This document shows, in pieces, positions 6,786 to 15,034 of a stretch of 26,575 bases of DNA; the first letter of the stretch is position 1, and every line of letters begins with the position of its first letter. The translations under genes and the position numbers were made by a program. The DNA comes from an uncultured Hungatella sp. (GTDB lineage Bacteria; Bacillota; Clostridia; Lachnospirales; Lachnospiraceae), in NCBI GenBank assembly GCA_910577935.1, contig CAJTOT010000005.1:11348-37922 (forward strand), given 5' to 3'. Under the pieces are notes generated by a model, which was given only the letters and a program-made list of their open reading frames with translations, ran no database searches and was not told the origin of the DNA.

Positions 6786-7649
6786 ATGGAACGGTTAGAC
6801 AGAAGTGAAAAAATATTTAAGGTATGTTCCTACACCCTGGTCATCGTCTTCGCGCTGCTGGCGCTGTATCCTGTATTGTACGCCTTCAGCGTGTCCATCA
6901 GCGGCAAGGTGGCATATGAGAGCGGACAGATTGTTCTTCTTCCGAAAGATGTTACATTCCAGGCATATGACATGGTACTGCACAACAAGGGCTTCTGGAT
7001 CGCCTACACCAACACCCTGTTCTACACGGTTCTGGGCACGGCGTGGAGCATGGCCATATCCCTGACAGGAGCCTACGCCCTGCAGAAGACAAAGCTTTTG
7101 TTCAGGAGGCAGTGGAATTTTCTCCTGGTGTTCACCATGTGGTTCAGCGCCGGAATGATTCCCCTGTACTTAAACTACAAGTCCATGGGAGTAGACAACC
7201 GGTGGGGCATGGTCATCGCCTTCGGCGTCCAGGCATACAACATTATCCTGCTCAGAAACTATTTCAGCAGCATACCAAAGGAGATCGAGGAGGCGGCCAT
7301 CGTGGACGGGGCCAACGAGTTTCAGCTGTTCGGGAAGGTGTACATCCCCATGTCCACGGCCAGCATCGCCACGGTGACCTTGTTCTACGCCATCAGCAGG
7401 TGGAACGGGTACTACTGGTCCAGAATGCTGTTGTCAGACCCATACGAGCAGCCTCTCCAGGTGTACCTGCGGCAGCTCATCGAGAATTATCAGAAGCTGT
7501 ATGACGAATCGCCGGTGAATCTGTCCTACTCGGCAGACAGCCTGGCATATGCCATAATCATCTGTTCGATCGTACCAGTGTTAGTCATTTACCCCTATAT
7601 TCAGAAATACTTCGCGAAAGGCGTGAATGTAGGCGGGGTAAAGGGATAA
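6786..7649 (+). CDS. ABC sugar transporter permease, LplC/YtcP type
   Basis: The second permease of the importer, 287 residues. Visible features are the first membrane segment (VCSYTLVIVFALLALYPVLY), the typical SISGKVAYESGQIVLLPK stretch, the MWFSAGMIPLYLNYK segment, and the EAA loop IEEAAIVDGANEFQLFGKVY. Length and motif order match the YtcP group. The ribosome site GGAGGAAGGA lies just before ATG 6786. With the preceding permease it would form the heterodimeric channel. Confidence 0.93.
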   Translation: MERLDRSEKIFKVCSYTLVIVFALLALYPVLYAFSVSISGKVAYESGQIVLLPKDVTFQAYDMVLHNKGFWIAYTNTLFYTVLGTAWSMAISLTGAYALQKTKLLFRRQWNFLLVFTMWFSAGMIPLYLNYKSMGVDNRWGMVIAFGVQAYNIILLRNYFSSIPKEIEEAAIVDGANEFQLFGKVYIPMSTASIATVTLFYAISRWNGYYWSRMLLSDPYEQPLQVYLRQLIENYQKLYDESPVNLSYSADSLAYAIIICSIVPVLVIYPYIQKYFAKGVNVGGVKG

Positions 7650-7684
7650 AAATCAGCCCAAAAAGGCAGAAGGAGGAATTATTT

Positions 7685-9826
7685 ATGAGAAGAAAGGCAG
7701 CAGGCGCTCTTGTGGCGGTGATGATGGCCACGGCGGTTCTGACGGGATGTGGATCTTCCGTGGTGGAACAGGCCCAGGAGCAGCAGACAGCGGCGCAGAC
7801 CACGGCGGCGCAGACTACGGCGGCAGCAGGCGGGACAGAGGAGGGCGGCGGACAGGAAGAAGTCCAGGCACAGGCGGATCTGACCGGCACGGTGGAGCTG
7901 AAATTCAACTACGCGGTGGGAAACAAGTCCAGAACCATGACCTACAACCAGGAATCGCCTCTGACTCTCCCCGACGGAACCGTGGTGACGGCGGGAATGC
8001 TTAAACCCATGTGGTCCTATGTGGAGAAAGAATTAAACAGCAAGTTTACAGACGTGGCAGTGCAGGACATGAAATCCAGCGACATGATCCAGACCGAGTC
8101 CACCTCCAACTTCGCGGGAGCCAACATCTACGGCGGCGAGTCCATAGCGGAGAGGCTGATGTTCTACGGGACAGAAGGCAAATTTGTGAATCTGACGGAG
8201 AAGATGGAGGCAGGATATCTGCCGAACTTTAAAAATTACCTGGACAACAATCCGGATGTGAAGTCCGCCATCACCGCGTATGACGGCAATATCTACCATG
8301 TTCCCTACATAGCCGAGATCAATCAGATCGGCAGGGCTTTTGAGATCAGGGGGCCCTGGGTGTCCGCCCTGCTGGACGCGGCAGAGGCGTCCTATGACAC
8401 GGACAGCTTCCAGGTGTACTATGAGGGCTTTTATGTAGGGGACAACAAGAGGACCGGAGACAACGGCGGCACCGTGACTCCCAAGGAGGGAGTGAGCATC
8501 ACCAAGAAGACAGACGAGAGCATTATCGAGATTCAGAACAGCCTTGATGTGAAAAACGGCGAGACCCTCACCGGCGCTCTGATCCAGTACATCAACGACA
8601 ACTATGACTACGACACGCCGTCAGAGCTGTACGTAGGGGAAAAGGCAGCCTACGACATCGACGAGCTGGTGGCCCTGATGCGGTGTATCAAGGCCAATCC
8701 CCGCTATCTCACAGACGGGAAAGCCGACGTGGTGTGGCCTATGTTCACGAGACAGTCATCTTTCAGGGAGGAGCTCTTGAGGCTGGCCACCTACTTTGGC
8801 GGGATCAAGGTTCACGGCGCCGATTCCTACCAGGCAAGATGGTACATCGACGAGAACGGAAAGGTTCAGTATACCTACGCCCAGGAAGGTGTTTACGATG
8901 TGCTCTGCTATCTGTCCGACTTGGAGGCAGAAGGCCTGCTCTATTCCGACTGCTATGATCTGACAGACAAGACCAACCACCGCTCAACCCTGTGGGGAAC
9001 AGACGAAGGGGAGGCGCCTTCCTTCGGGTTTATGACCTACGACTTTATCGCCTCCTCCACCTCCGACTCTCTCAACAAGGACACCATCGTGGTTCTGCCG
9101 CCTGTGGCAAAGGTCAACGGCGTGTGGCAGTATTATATGGACAACGGGCGGGCCATCAAGCCTGACGGCTGGGCCATCTCCATCGCAGGTTCCACAAAGG
9201 AGCAGATTCAGAGGGCATGCGCGGTGTTCGACTACTTCTTCACAGAGGAAGGCGCGGTGCTTCAGAACTACGGCCTTCCCATGATCCTGGAGGAGAACGA
9301 GAAGTATGAAGGGCCTGACGGAATCGCGTATCCAAAGTTCATTCCATGGGTAACCGAGACCTGCAGCACCGTGGCGAAGGGAGACCTTTCCACCTTCCTC
9401 AGAGACTGGATGGGATGCCTGATGCCTATCGGATACCAGAAGGAGATCGGCTTTGAGTACCAGTATACTTCTGAGAGAGGATTCGCGGGCTGGGCGCTGC
9501 TCCAGAATTCCACCCTCAACATCGCCACCTACGCGGGAGAAGGCCCTGCAGGGGACAACCCCAACTACTACAAGATGATACCGCCTGTATTCTCCCTGAC
9601 CTCCAGGCAGAAGGAGACCATCTCCGACTCCACCTCCGTCGAGTCCGCTGACATTGTGGAGTACATGTTTAACATTGTCCGCTACCGCACCAAGGGCAAT
9701 GCCCCCCAGGGCGCGGAGGTGGCCCGGACTTATGAAGAGTACGCGGCAGGCTTTGAGGCGAGAGGACTTGACCTCTACGAGGAAACCTACCAGGCGGCTT
9801 ATGACGTGATGACTCTGGGGAATTAA
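7685..9826 (+). CDS. Extracellular solute-binding lipoprotein of the importer
   Basis: A 713-residue lipoprotein. The signal peptide ends in LTGC (Cys22), and a Gln/Thr/Ala-rich linker (about residues 28-60) precedes the binding domain. Position after two Lpl-type permeases and the overall pattern identify it as the substrate-binding protein. It is clearly longer than the roughly 500-560 residues usual for LplA-type proteins, so it may have an enlarged cleft or extra domain for longer or branched oligosaccharides. AAGGAGGA at 7670-7677 is a very strong ribosome site, as expected for a binding protein made in excess. Which sugar it binds cannot be read from sequence. Confidence 0.92.
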   Translation: MRRKAAGALVAVMMATAVLTGCGSSVVEQAQEQQTAAQTTAAQTTAAAGGTEEGGGQEEVQAQADLTGTVELKFNYAVGNKSRTMTYNQESPLTLPDGTVVTAGMLKPMWSYVEKELNSKFTDVAVQDMKSSDMIQTESTSNFAGANIYGGESIAERLMFYGTEGKFVNLTEKMEAGYLPNFKNYLDNNPDVKSAITAYDGNIYHVPYIAEINQIGRAFEIRGPWVSALLDAAEASYDTDSFQVYYEGFYVGDNKRTGDNGGTVTPKEGVSITKKTDESIIEIQNSLDVKNGETLTGALIQYINDNYDYDTPSELYVGEKAAYDIDELVALMRCIKANPRYLTDGKADVVWPMFTRQSSFREELLRLATYFGGIKVHGADSYQARWYIDENGKVQYTYAQEGVYDVLCYLSDLEAEGLLYSDCYDLTDKTNHRSTLWGTDEGEAPSFGFMTYDFIASSTSDSLNKDTIVVLPPVAKVNGVWQYYMDNGRAIKPDGWAISIAGSTKEQIQRACAVFDYFFTEEGAVLQNYGLPMILEENEKYEGPDGIAYPKFIPWVTETCSTVAKGDLSTFLRDWMGCLMPIGYQKEIGFEYQYTSERGFAGWALLQNSTLNIATYAGEGPAGDNPNYYKMIPPVFSLTSRQKETISDSTSVESADIVEYMFNIVRYRTKGNAPQGAEVARTYEEYAAGFEARGLDLYEETYQAAYDVMTLGN

Positions 9827-9905
9827 CGGAGGCCGAATCCGCTAAATGCGGGTAGAATCTTAACACATGTAACCAGCGGGTTTTGACAGAAACGTAATAT
9901 ATGGA

Positions 9906-9929
9906 GGAAGGGGGAGAATTCCCCCTCCC
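9906..9929 (+). other. Strong hairpin between binding protein and downstream genes
   Basis: The stem 9906-9915 pairs with 9920-9929 (GGGGGA against TCCCCC plus outer pairs, one mismatch) around a 4-nt GAAT loop. No T-run follows. It lies in the longest gap of the operon (9827-9951), 11 bp before the ribosome site GGGAG (9941-9945). Such hairpins often protect binding-protein mRNA and lower expression of distal genes. Confidence 0.55.
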
Positions 9930-9951
9930 TCGCAGAAGGTGGGAGCTGATT

Positions 9952-10485
9952 ATGCAGAAACTGTTCAGGGTACAGAAGATTACGGCATGGGTTTACACGG
10001 TTACGGCGCTGGCTGTATTTTTGTACACCCTGGTGTTTATGACAGAATATAAGGATCTGTTCGGCTTGAAGCTGAAGCAGAACAGCCAGATATCATTTTT
10101 TCACGATTCCGTTCTGCAGACGTTCAACAGGCAGATATTTGCCCTGGCTCTGCTGGGAATTCTGGTGATAGTATTTTCTTTCTTTTTGGAGATTTTCAGT
10201 AAGGTTCCGGATATGTTTGCCCTTGTGGCGCTGACGGCGCTTCTGGCGGCGGGCATCGGCGGGGCGGTGTACGCCATCACCAATATACAGGCCGTGGAGG
10301 TCTTTTACAGAGGCCTTGATTTCCAGTACCTCTATCTGGAGGGGATGGCGGAGTATGAGCATAAGCTTACCACCTTCCGGGTGGGAACAGGAGTCTATCT
10401 GCTGCAGATTGTATCCTGCGCTGCTTATGGGGCAGCCATGGCAGCCAGCCATGTGAAGTTCAAAAAGTTGAGCGCGGCAGAATAA
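9952..10485 (+). CDS. Small four-helix membrane protein, uronide operon
   Basis: A 177-residue membrane protein with about four predicted helices (roughly 10-30, 62-84, 90-113 and 146-167) and a hydrophilic segment of about 30 residues after each of helices one and three. I do not recognise the family. I chose ATG 9952 because GGGAG (9941-9945) precedes it at 6 nt. An in-frame ATG at 9901 has no ribosome site and would put the hairpin inside the coding region. It follows the binding protein and is 15 bp from the next membrane gene, so it is probably a transporter-associated component. Confidence 0.75.
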   Translation: MQKLFRVQKITAWVYTVTALAVFLYTLVFMTEYKDLFGLKLKQNSQISFFHDSVLQTFNRQIFALALLGILVIVFSFFLEIFSKVPDMFALVALTALLAAGIGGAVYAITNIQAVEVFYRGLDFQYLYLEGMAEYEHKLTTFRVGTGVYLLQIVSCAAYGAAMAASHVKFKKLSAAE

Positions 10486-10500
10486 AGGGGCGTATGAGAG

Positions 10501-10962
10501 ATGAACGATCAAGTGATGGAGAGAGAAAAAAAGACCCTGGTGTCTTTATATAGAAAGGACAGCCTGTCTTACACGCTGGCCTTGTGCGGCATCGCCGCAG
10601 AGCTTGTGTATGTCATAGGAATCCTGGACGTGATGGCGGTAAGTTTCTGGATGGGAGTCACGGTCATGGTCAATATCGCGGTGCTGTTCGCGCTGTTCAC
10701 CTGCGCCGTCAAGATGAATATCTATGACAGAGGGTGGGCCGCCGCCGCTGTCTGCCTGGGAGTCTATATGGCCCTGCGGCAGCTGGTTCTGGCGCCCGCG
10801 GTCTTAAAGCCCTATGACAGGCAGCTGCTCATAGGAACCGCCAACATGGCGGGGGCGGTTCTCCTGACAGCCGCGGGGGTGATCAGCAGGACCAGAAGCA
10901 GCCGGAGAAGACAGATGGAAGACCGACTGAGACAATCAGAAAGTGACAAGGGGATGGGGTGA
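10501..10962 (+). CDS. Small four-helix membrane protein with basic tail, uronide operon
   Basis: A 153-residue protein with about four hydrophobic segments (roughly 24-46, 50-72, 78-101 and 108-128) and a strongly basic cytosolic tail beginning RTRSSRRRQMEDR. No family is recognised. AAGGGG at 10485-10490 may serve as ribosome site. It ends 4 bp before the transporter ATPase start, so translation is probably coupled. The basic tail next to an ATPase gene suggests a cytosolic contact, which is speculative. Confidence 0.72.
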   Translation: MNDQVMEREKKTLVSLYRKDSLSYTLALCGIAAELVYVIGILDVMAVSFWMGVTVMVNIAVLFALFTCAVKMNIYDRGWAAAAVCLGVYMALRQLVLAPAVLKPYDRQLLIGTANMAGAVLLTAAGVISRTRSSRRRQMEDRLRQSESDKGMG

Positions 10963-10966
10963 TAAT

Positions 10967-12073
10967 ATGGGAAGCCTGCAGTTTCGCAGCGTGAATAAAA
11001 TCTATTCCAACGGATTTCATGCGGTCCACAGCTTTGATCTGGAAGTGAAGGATGGGGAGTTTATAGTGTTTGTAGGGCCTTCCGGCTGCGGCAAATCCAC
11101 GGTTCTGCGAATGATCGCCGGCCTGGAGGCCATATCCGACGGAGAGCTGGCGCTGGACGGGAAGGTGATCAACAAGTGCCCGCCGGTGGAGCGGGATATC
11201 GCGGTGGTGTTTCAGGACTATGCCCTCTACGGAAATATGACAGTTTACGACAATGTGGGGATGAGCCTGCGGGTGAGGCATGAGAAGGACACGGTGATCT
11301 ATGACAAGGTGCAGGAGGCTTCCGGGATACTGGGGCTTAGAAACCTGTTAAAGAGACTTCCGGGGCAGCTTTCAGGAGGGCAGAAGCAGAGGGTGGCGCT
11401 GGCGAGATCCGTCGTCCGCCAGCCCAAGGTATTTCTCATGGACGAGCCTCTGTCCAATCTGGACGCGAAGCTGAGAAACAGCACCAGGGGAGAGATCGTC
11501 AAGCTCCAGAGGGAGCTGGGTGTGACCACCATCTACGTGACCCACGACCAGACGGAAGCCATGACCATGGCGGACCGTATGGTGGTGATGAAGGACGGGA
11601 TTATCCAGCAGGTAGGAACGCCGGAGGAGATCTACTATGAGCCGAGAAACCTGTTTGTCGCCGGCTTTATCGGGGCGCCGCAGATGAACTTTATCCAGGG
11701 AACCCTGGAGGGCGGAGAGTTCGTGTTCGGCGATAACAGGGTTCGGCTGCCAGAGAAGGCGCAGACAGGGCTTTCGGCTTACCGGAACCGGAAGCTGGTG
11801 ATGGGAGTCAGGCCGGAACAGTTAGCCGTGGCAGAGGGTCCCGGAGAGAACGTGGTGTCCGGCGCCCTGGAGAACAAGGAATTCCTGGGTAATTACCATA
11901 TTCTGTACATCAACACGGGAGGCCAGGTCCTGGTATGCCGGGCGGACGGGATGGAAGACCGGTTTGAGGAGAAGGTTTCCATAAGGTTTGAGATGGAACA
12001 TCTGTATTTCTTTGACACGGAGACAACGGAATTAGTGCTGTACGCAAAAGAGGGTGAAAAAGATGAAAAGTAA
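10967..12073 (+). CDS. ABC sugar importer ATPase, MsmX/UgpC type
   Basis: A 368-residue ATPase of the CUT1 sugar-importer class. Walker A GPSGCGKST is at 37-45, the Q-loop Gln at 83 (VVFQDYALYGNM), signature LSGGQ at 135-139, Walker B VFLMDEP at 155-161 and the switch His at 193. A regulatory OB-fold (TOBE) region follows from about 235 with MGVRPEQL. Full length matches the family. I chose ATG 10967, preceded by GGGGTG; an upstream in-frame GTG at 10943 lacks a ribosome site. Many LplB/YtcP-type operons carry no ATPase and share a genome-wide MsmX, so a dedicated copy inside this operon is notable. Confidence 0.95.
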   Translation: MGSLQFRSVNKIYSNGFHAVHSFDLEVKDGEFIVFVGPSGCGKSTVLRMIAGLEAISDGELALDGKVINKCPPVERDIAVVFQDYALYGNMTVYDNVGMSLRVRHEKDTVIYDKVQEASGILGLRNLLKRLPGQLSGGQKQRVALARSVVRQPKVFLMDEPLSNLDAKLRNSTRGEIVKLQRELGVTTIYVTHDQTEAMTMADRMVVMKDGIIQQVGTPEEIYYEPRNLFVAGFIGAPQMNFIQGTLEGGEFVFGDNRVRLPEKAQTGLSAYRNRKLVMGVRPEQLAVAEGPGENVVSGALENKEFLGNYHILYINTGGQVLVCRADGMEDRFEEKVSIRFEMEHLYFFDTETTELVLYAKEGEKDEK

Positions 12074-12470
12074 AATTGCCAAGGGCCTCATTGCGGTCAG
12101 TTCTCTGGCCCATCTGATATTTGCCGGCATCCATGTGAAGGCGTTGCTTTTGCTGGAGAACGAGATATGCGGATTTCTCATGTTTCTATTTATCCTTTTT
12201 GGGCTGGTGACGCTGTTCGAGATGACCAGGATCAGAGAGGGACAGCTGTCGGGCCAGGCGCTCACGGCCGCCTTCTGCTTTGTCACCATAGGGTTCGGCT
12301 TCGGACTCACCTCCATCTACCGGCAGGCCATAGCCGCCCAGAAGGCTTTGGAGACAGCCATGGTCACGAAGGCAGCAGGCTTTTCCTTCCTGCTCATGGC
12401 TGCCTATGCCCTGGCGGGAGGGCTGCTTGTCCTGGAACTGGTAAAACGTGACGGTCCGGCGGCGCGATAG
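12063..12470 (+). CDS. Small four-helix membrane protein, uronide operon
   Basis: A 135-residue protein with about four hydrophobic segments (roughly 7-30, 37-54, 67-86 and 103-126). It overlaps the ATPase gene by 11 bp, and AGAGGGTG upstream serves as ribosome site for ATG 12063. No family recognised. The tight overlap with an ATPase gene makes a shared complex or coordinated dosage likely, but its function is unknown. Confidence 0.72.
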   Translation: MKSKIAKGLIAVSSLAHLIFAGIHVKALLLLENEICGFLMFLFILFGLVTLFEMTRIREGQLSGQALTAAFCFVTIGFGFGLTSIYRQAIAAQKALETAMVTKAAGFSFLLMAAYALAGGLLVLELVKRDGPAAR

Positions 12471-12499
12471 GCTCAGGGGCAGAAAGGTCAGGAGAGATT

Positions 12500-13039
12500 A
12501 TGGGAAAGAATCCGGCGCAGAGTAAAAAATGGTTATCGGACAATAAAAAGGCCGCCATTCTCAGATGGTGGATTGCCGGGATGTGCTATTTCTTCATCGG
12601 CTTCGGCACCAGGGCGGGGATGTTCGCCGACCCGGTGGATCTGATATTTTTCCTGGGGGCGGGCATCGGCCTTGTCACCATCGTGATCTACAATCCCATC
12701 GCTTACGGCATGTTTGATATCGTGAGAAACCGGCAGATTGCCAACAAAGCCTACTATGAGAGGAAGGGATGGCAGAACGCGGGGTACAGGCTGGGGGAGA
12801 TTTTTAAAAATATACTTCTGGCGGCCATGGTGTATTTTACGTACCAGAATGTGAATCTTCTCATAGTCGGTATCCGGGGGCTGCCCAAGGAGACTGTGGT
12901 GATACCGGGGGAGCCTTTCGGCTTTGCCACCCTGTACGCGGTGTACTACTACATGCTCCAGGGGCTGGGGGATACCATCAGAAACGCGAGAGGAAAAGAC
13001 GGAGGTGGCCAGGATGGAGAAACTGGTATTTATAGGTGA
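12500..13039 (+). CDS. Small membrane protein, uronide operon
   Basis: A 179-residue protein with about four hydrophobic segments (roughly 23-40, 46-72, 101-122 and 141-160), a lysine-rich N-terminus and a hydrophilic tail. AGGAGAG precedes ATG 12500. Its 3' end overlaps the first lyase gene by 26 bp. No family is recognised. It is the last of five unassigned membrane proteins in the operon and links the transport block to the catabolic block. Confidence 0.75.
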   Translation: MGKNPAQSKKWLSDNKKAAILRWWIAGMCYFFIGFGTRAGMFADPVDLIFFLGAGIGLVTIVIYNPIAYGMFDIVRNRQIANKAYYERKGWQNAGYRLGEIFKNILLAAMVYFTYQNVNLLIVGIRGLPKETVVIPGEPFGFATLYAVYYYMLQGLGDTIRNARGKDGGGQDGETGIYR

Positions 13040-15017
13040 TTTAGAGCCTTATGCGGCAGAGCGGGACGGCAGGCGGAGGAAGCAGTACAGACGGCTTCTG
13101 GACCAGGCGGACCGGTATGGGGAGATGGAGCTTCCGGAGGAGCATCCAAAGGAGAGCACCACCTACATGGGAATCGCCATCATGAACCTTGCCCTGGCCT
13201 ACCGCCTGAGCAGAGAAGAGCGGTATCTGATAGAGGCAAAACGGTTTATGAAGACAGTGATTTCCTATGAGAAATGGGGCAACGCCCATCTGGTCAACGT
13301 GGATCTGTCCGCCTCCTGGATACTCTTCGGCCTGTCCCTGGGATATGACTGGCTGAAGCCCTGGCTGACAGACCGGGAGCGGAGGAGAGTCTCGGAGAAA
13401 ATACTGCGCCACGCCCAGATCATCTTCCGGTACAGGCGGGACACATACGGGGACGGATGGTCCACGGCATTTTACCAGAACCACAACTGGATCAACATGA
13501 CCGGGCTGGCGGCGGCCGGATACGTCCTGAGTCGGGAGGAGGAAGGGTCCCGGGGCGCCGGGGCCGCTCCCCTGTACATCAGGGAGGCAGAAGAGAATTT
13601 TGCCAGAGTCTTTTCCTGCCTGGCGGAGGACGGCTCCAACTATGAGGGCGTGGCCTACTGGCGGTACGGAGGCATGTGGCTGTTTGTCTACGCCCATCTT
13701 CTCAAGACCCAGGGAGGGAAGGACTATTTTAAGGAGAGCGGTTATCTGAAAAATACCTTCTACTACCGGCTGTATCAGTCCTGCGGGGATCTCAGGCAGC
13801 AGATGAATTTCGGGGACTGCCACGACCGGCACAGCGGCCATGCGGCCTGTGTCTACTACAAGGCGGCGGCGGAATACAAGGACGGGTTTGCCCAGCGCTT
13901 CGGCAATCTGGTGATTGACCAGTTCCTCATGGAGGAGGCCGTGGAGAGCAAGGTGAAGCCGGGCATTCTCCCGGAGGCAGGATTCGAATATCTGTGGTAT
14001 GACCCGGAGGTGGGGGAGAAAGAGCTGGAGCTGCTCCCGAAGGTCAGGTACTTTGAGGATCTGGGGCTTCTGGGCATACGGGACGGCTGGACGCCCGAGG
14101 CGAAGGTTCTGACCATCAAGTGCGGGTATCCGGGAGGGAGAAAACAGTGGGAGACGGGGTGGAGATTGTACCGGGAGGAGAATATCCGGTGTCTCAGCCT
14201 TTCCCATCATCACCCTGACAACCTGTCCTACATCTTCGCCAGGGGGAGGGAGTACCTCACCTGTGAGGACGGGTACAACAGGAACCTGATGCCTGACAAC
14301 CACAACGTGATTCTGGTGGACGGGGCATACACAGACGCTTCAGACGTGTCCGACGCATACATGAGCAGCGCCGGGATGAGAATGAAAGAGGAAGAGCCGG
14401 GGTGGGAGAAGGCCTACGGCGGCCGGGTCACGGTGATGAAGGAGGACGGGCCGGTGGTGATCTACCGGGGGGAGACCAGCGGGGTTTACCCTAAAGGGCT
14501 TCAGATGGAGGAAGTAAGCCGGCTTCTGTTTACCGACGGCTTAGAGTTCTGGGTGTTTGTGGATGTGGCGCGGAGCAGGGGCAGACACTGTTATGAACTG
14601 ATCTGCAACACGGACCGGGAGGCCGCGGCGGAGGGTGAGGGATTTGTCTACGACATGGAGACAGAACCTGTTCGCTACACCGTCTTTTCCGACAAGGAGA
14701 TAAAAAGCCGGAGCTACACCCAGAAGGTTGAGAGCGTTATGACCACCCAGGAGCCTGACAAGGTGTGCCGGACAGACATCTGCACCCTGTCCATCAGCTC
14801 CGCCAATGAAGAGCGGCAGCAGATTTTTTTCGAATGCTTTACCTTCAGAGACAGGGGCACAGAGGTGAAGATGGAGGACGGGAGCTTGAAGGTGGAACAC
14901 GGGACCAGGCGGTATGAGTTCCGGGCGGGGAAGCCGGGAACGGACCCGCTTTCCATGGCTCCCATATACATAAAGGTTTGGGACAGTGACGGCAGCCGGC
15001 GCTGCTATGACGTGTAG
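13014..15017 (+). CDS. Heparinase II/III-like polysaccharide lyase (cytosolic)
   Basis: A 667-residue protein with the heparinase II/III layout: an alpha-helical toroid (about 1-330), then a beta-sandwich region. Candidate catalytic residues by family pattern are His157 in YQNHNWINMTG, Tyr210 in DGSNYEGVAYWRYGG and the histidine cluster 398-400 in SLSHHHPDN. The GREYLTCEDGYNR segment is also typical. Enzymes of this fold cleave uronate-containing chains by beta-elimination, leaving an unsaturated uronate at the new end. There is no signal peptide, so it acts in the cytosol on imported oligosaccharides. I chose ATG 13014, preceded by GGAGG at 13001-13005. The glycan specificity is unknown. Confidence 0.85.
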   Translation: MEKLVFIGDLEPYAAERDGRRRKQYRRLLDQADRYGEMELPEEHPKESTTYMGIAIMNLALAYRLSREERYLIEAKRFMKTVISYEKWGNAHLVNVDLSASWILFGLSLGYDWLKPWLTDRERRRVSEKILRHAQIIFRYRRDTYGDGWSTAFYQNHNWINMTGLAAAGYVLSREEEGSRGAGAAPLYIREAEENFARVFSCLAEDGSNYEGVAYWRYGGMWLFVYAHLLKTQGGKDYFKESGYLKNTFYYRLYQSCGDLRQQMNFGDCHDRHSGHAACVYYKAAAEYKDGFAQRFGNLVIDQFLMEEAVESKVKPGILPEAGFEYLWYDPEVGEKELELLPKVRYFEDLGLLGIRDGWTPEAKVLTIKCGYPGGRKQWETGWRLYREENIRCLSLSHHHPDNLSYIFARGREYLTCEDGYNRNLMPDNHNVILVDGAYTDASDVSDAYMSSAGMRMKEEEPGWEKAYGGRVTVMKEDGPVVIYRGETSGVYPKGLQMEEVSRLLFTDGLEFWVFVDVARSRGRHCYELICNTDREAAAEGEGFVYDMETEPVRYTVFSDKEIKSRSYTQKVESVMTTQEPDKVCRTDICTLSISSANEERQQIFFECFTFRDRGTEVKMEDGSLKVEHGTRRYEFRAGKPGTDPLSMAPIYIKVWDSDGSRRCYDV

Positions 15018-15034
15018 AAAGGGAACAAGAGTTT

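Noticed and set aside
7780..7860. Repetitive CAGAC/GGCGGC sequence in the binding-protein gene as a DNA repeat element
   Set aside because: It encodes a Gln/Thr/Ala-rich linker after the lipobox, common in lipoproteins, and is explained by low-complexity coding.
9883..9911. TTGACA at 9883 as an internal promoter for the second membrane gene
   Set aside because: No acceptable -10 lies 16-18 bp downstream.
9901..9951. Extended N-terminus for the membrane protein from ATG 9901
   Set aside because: No ribosome site upstream, the added residues are not membrane-like, and the hairpin and GGGAG site support ATG 9952.
13041..14303. Open frame of 420 codons on the minus strand opposite the first lyase
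   Set aside because: Pro/Leu/Val/His-rich translation typical of an antisense shadow; the + strand frame carries family motifs.
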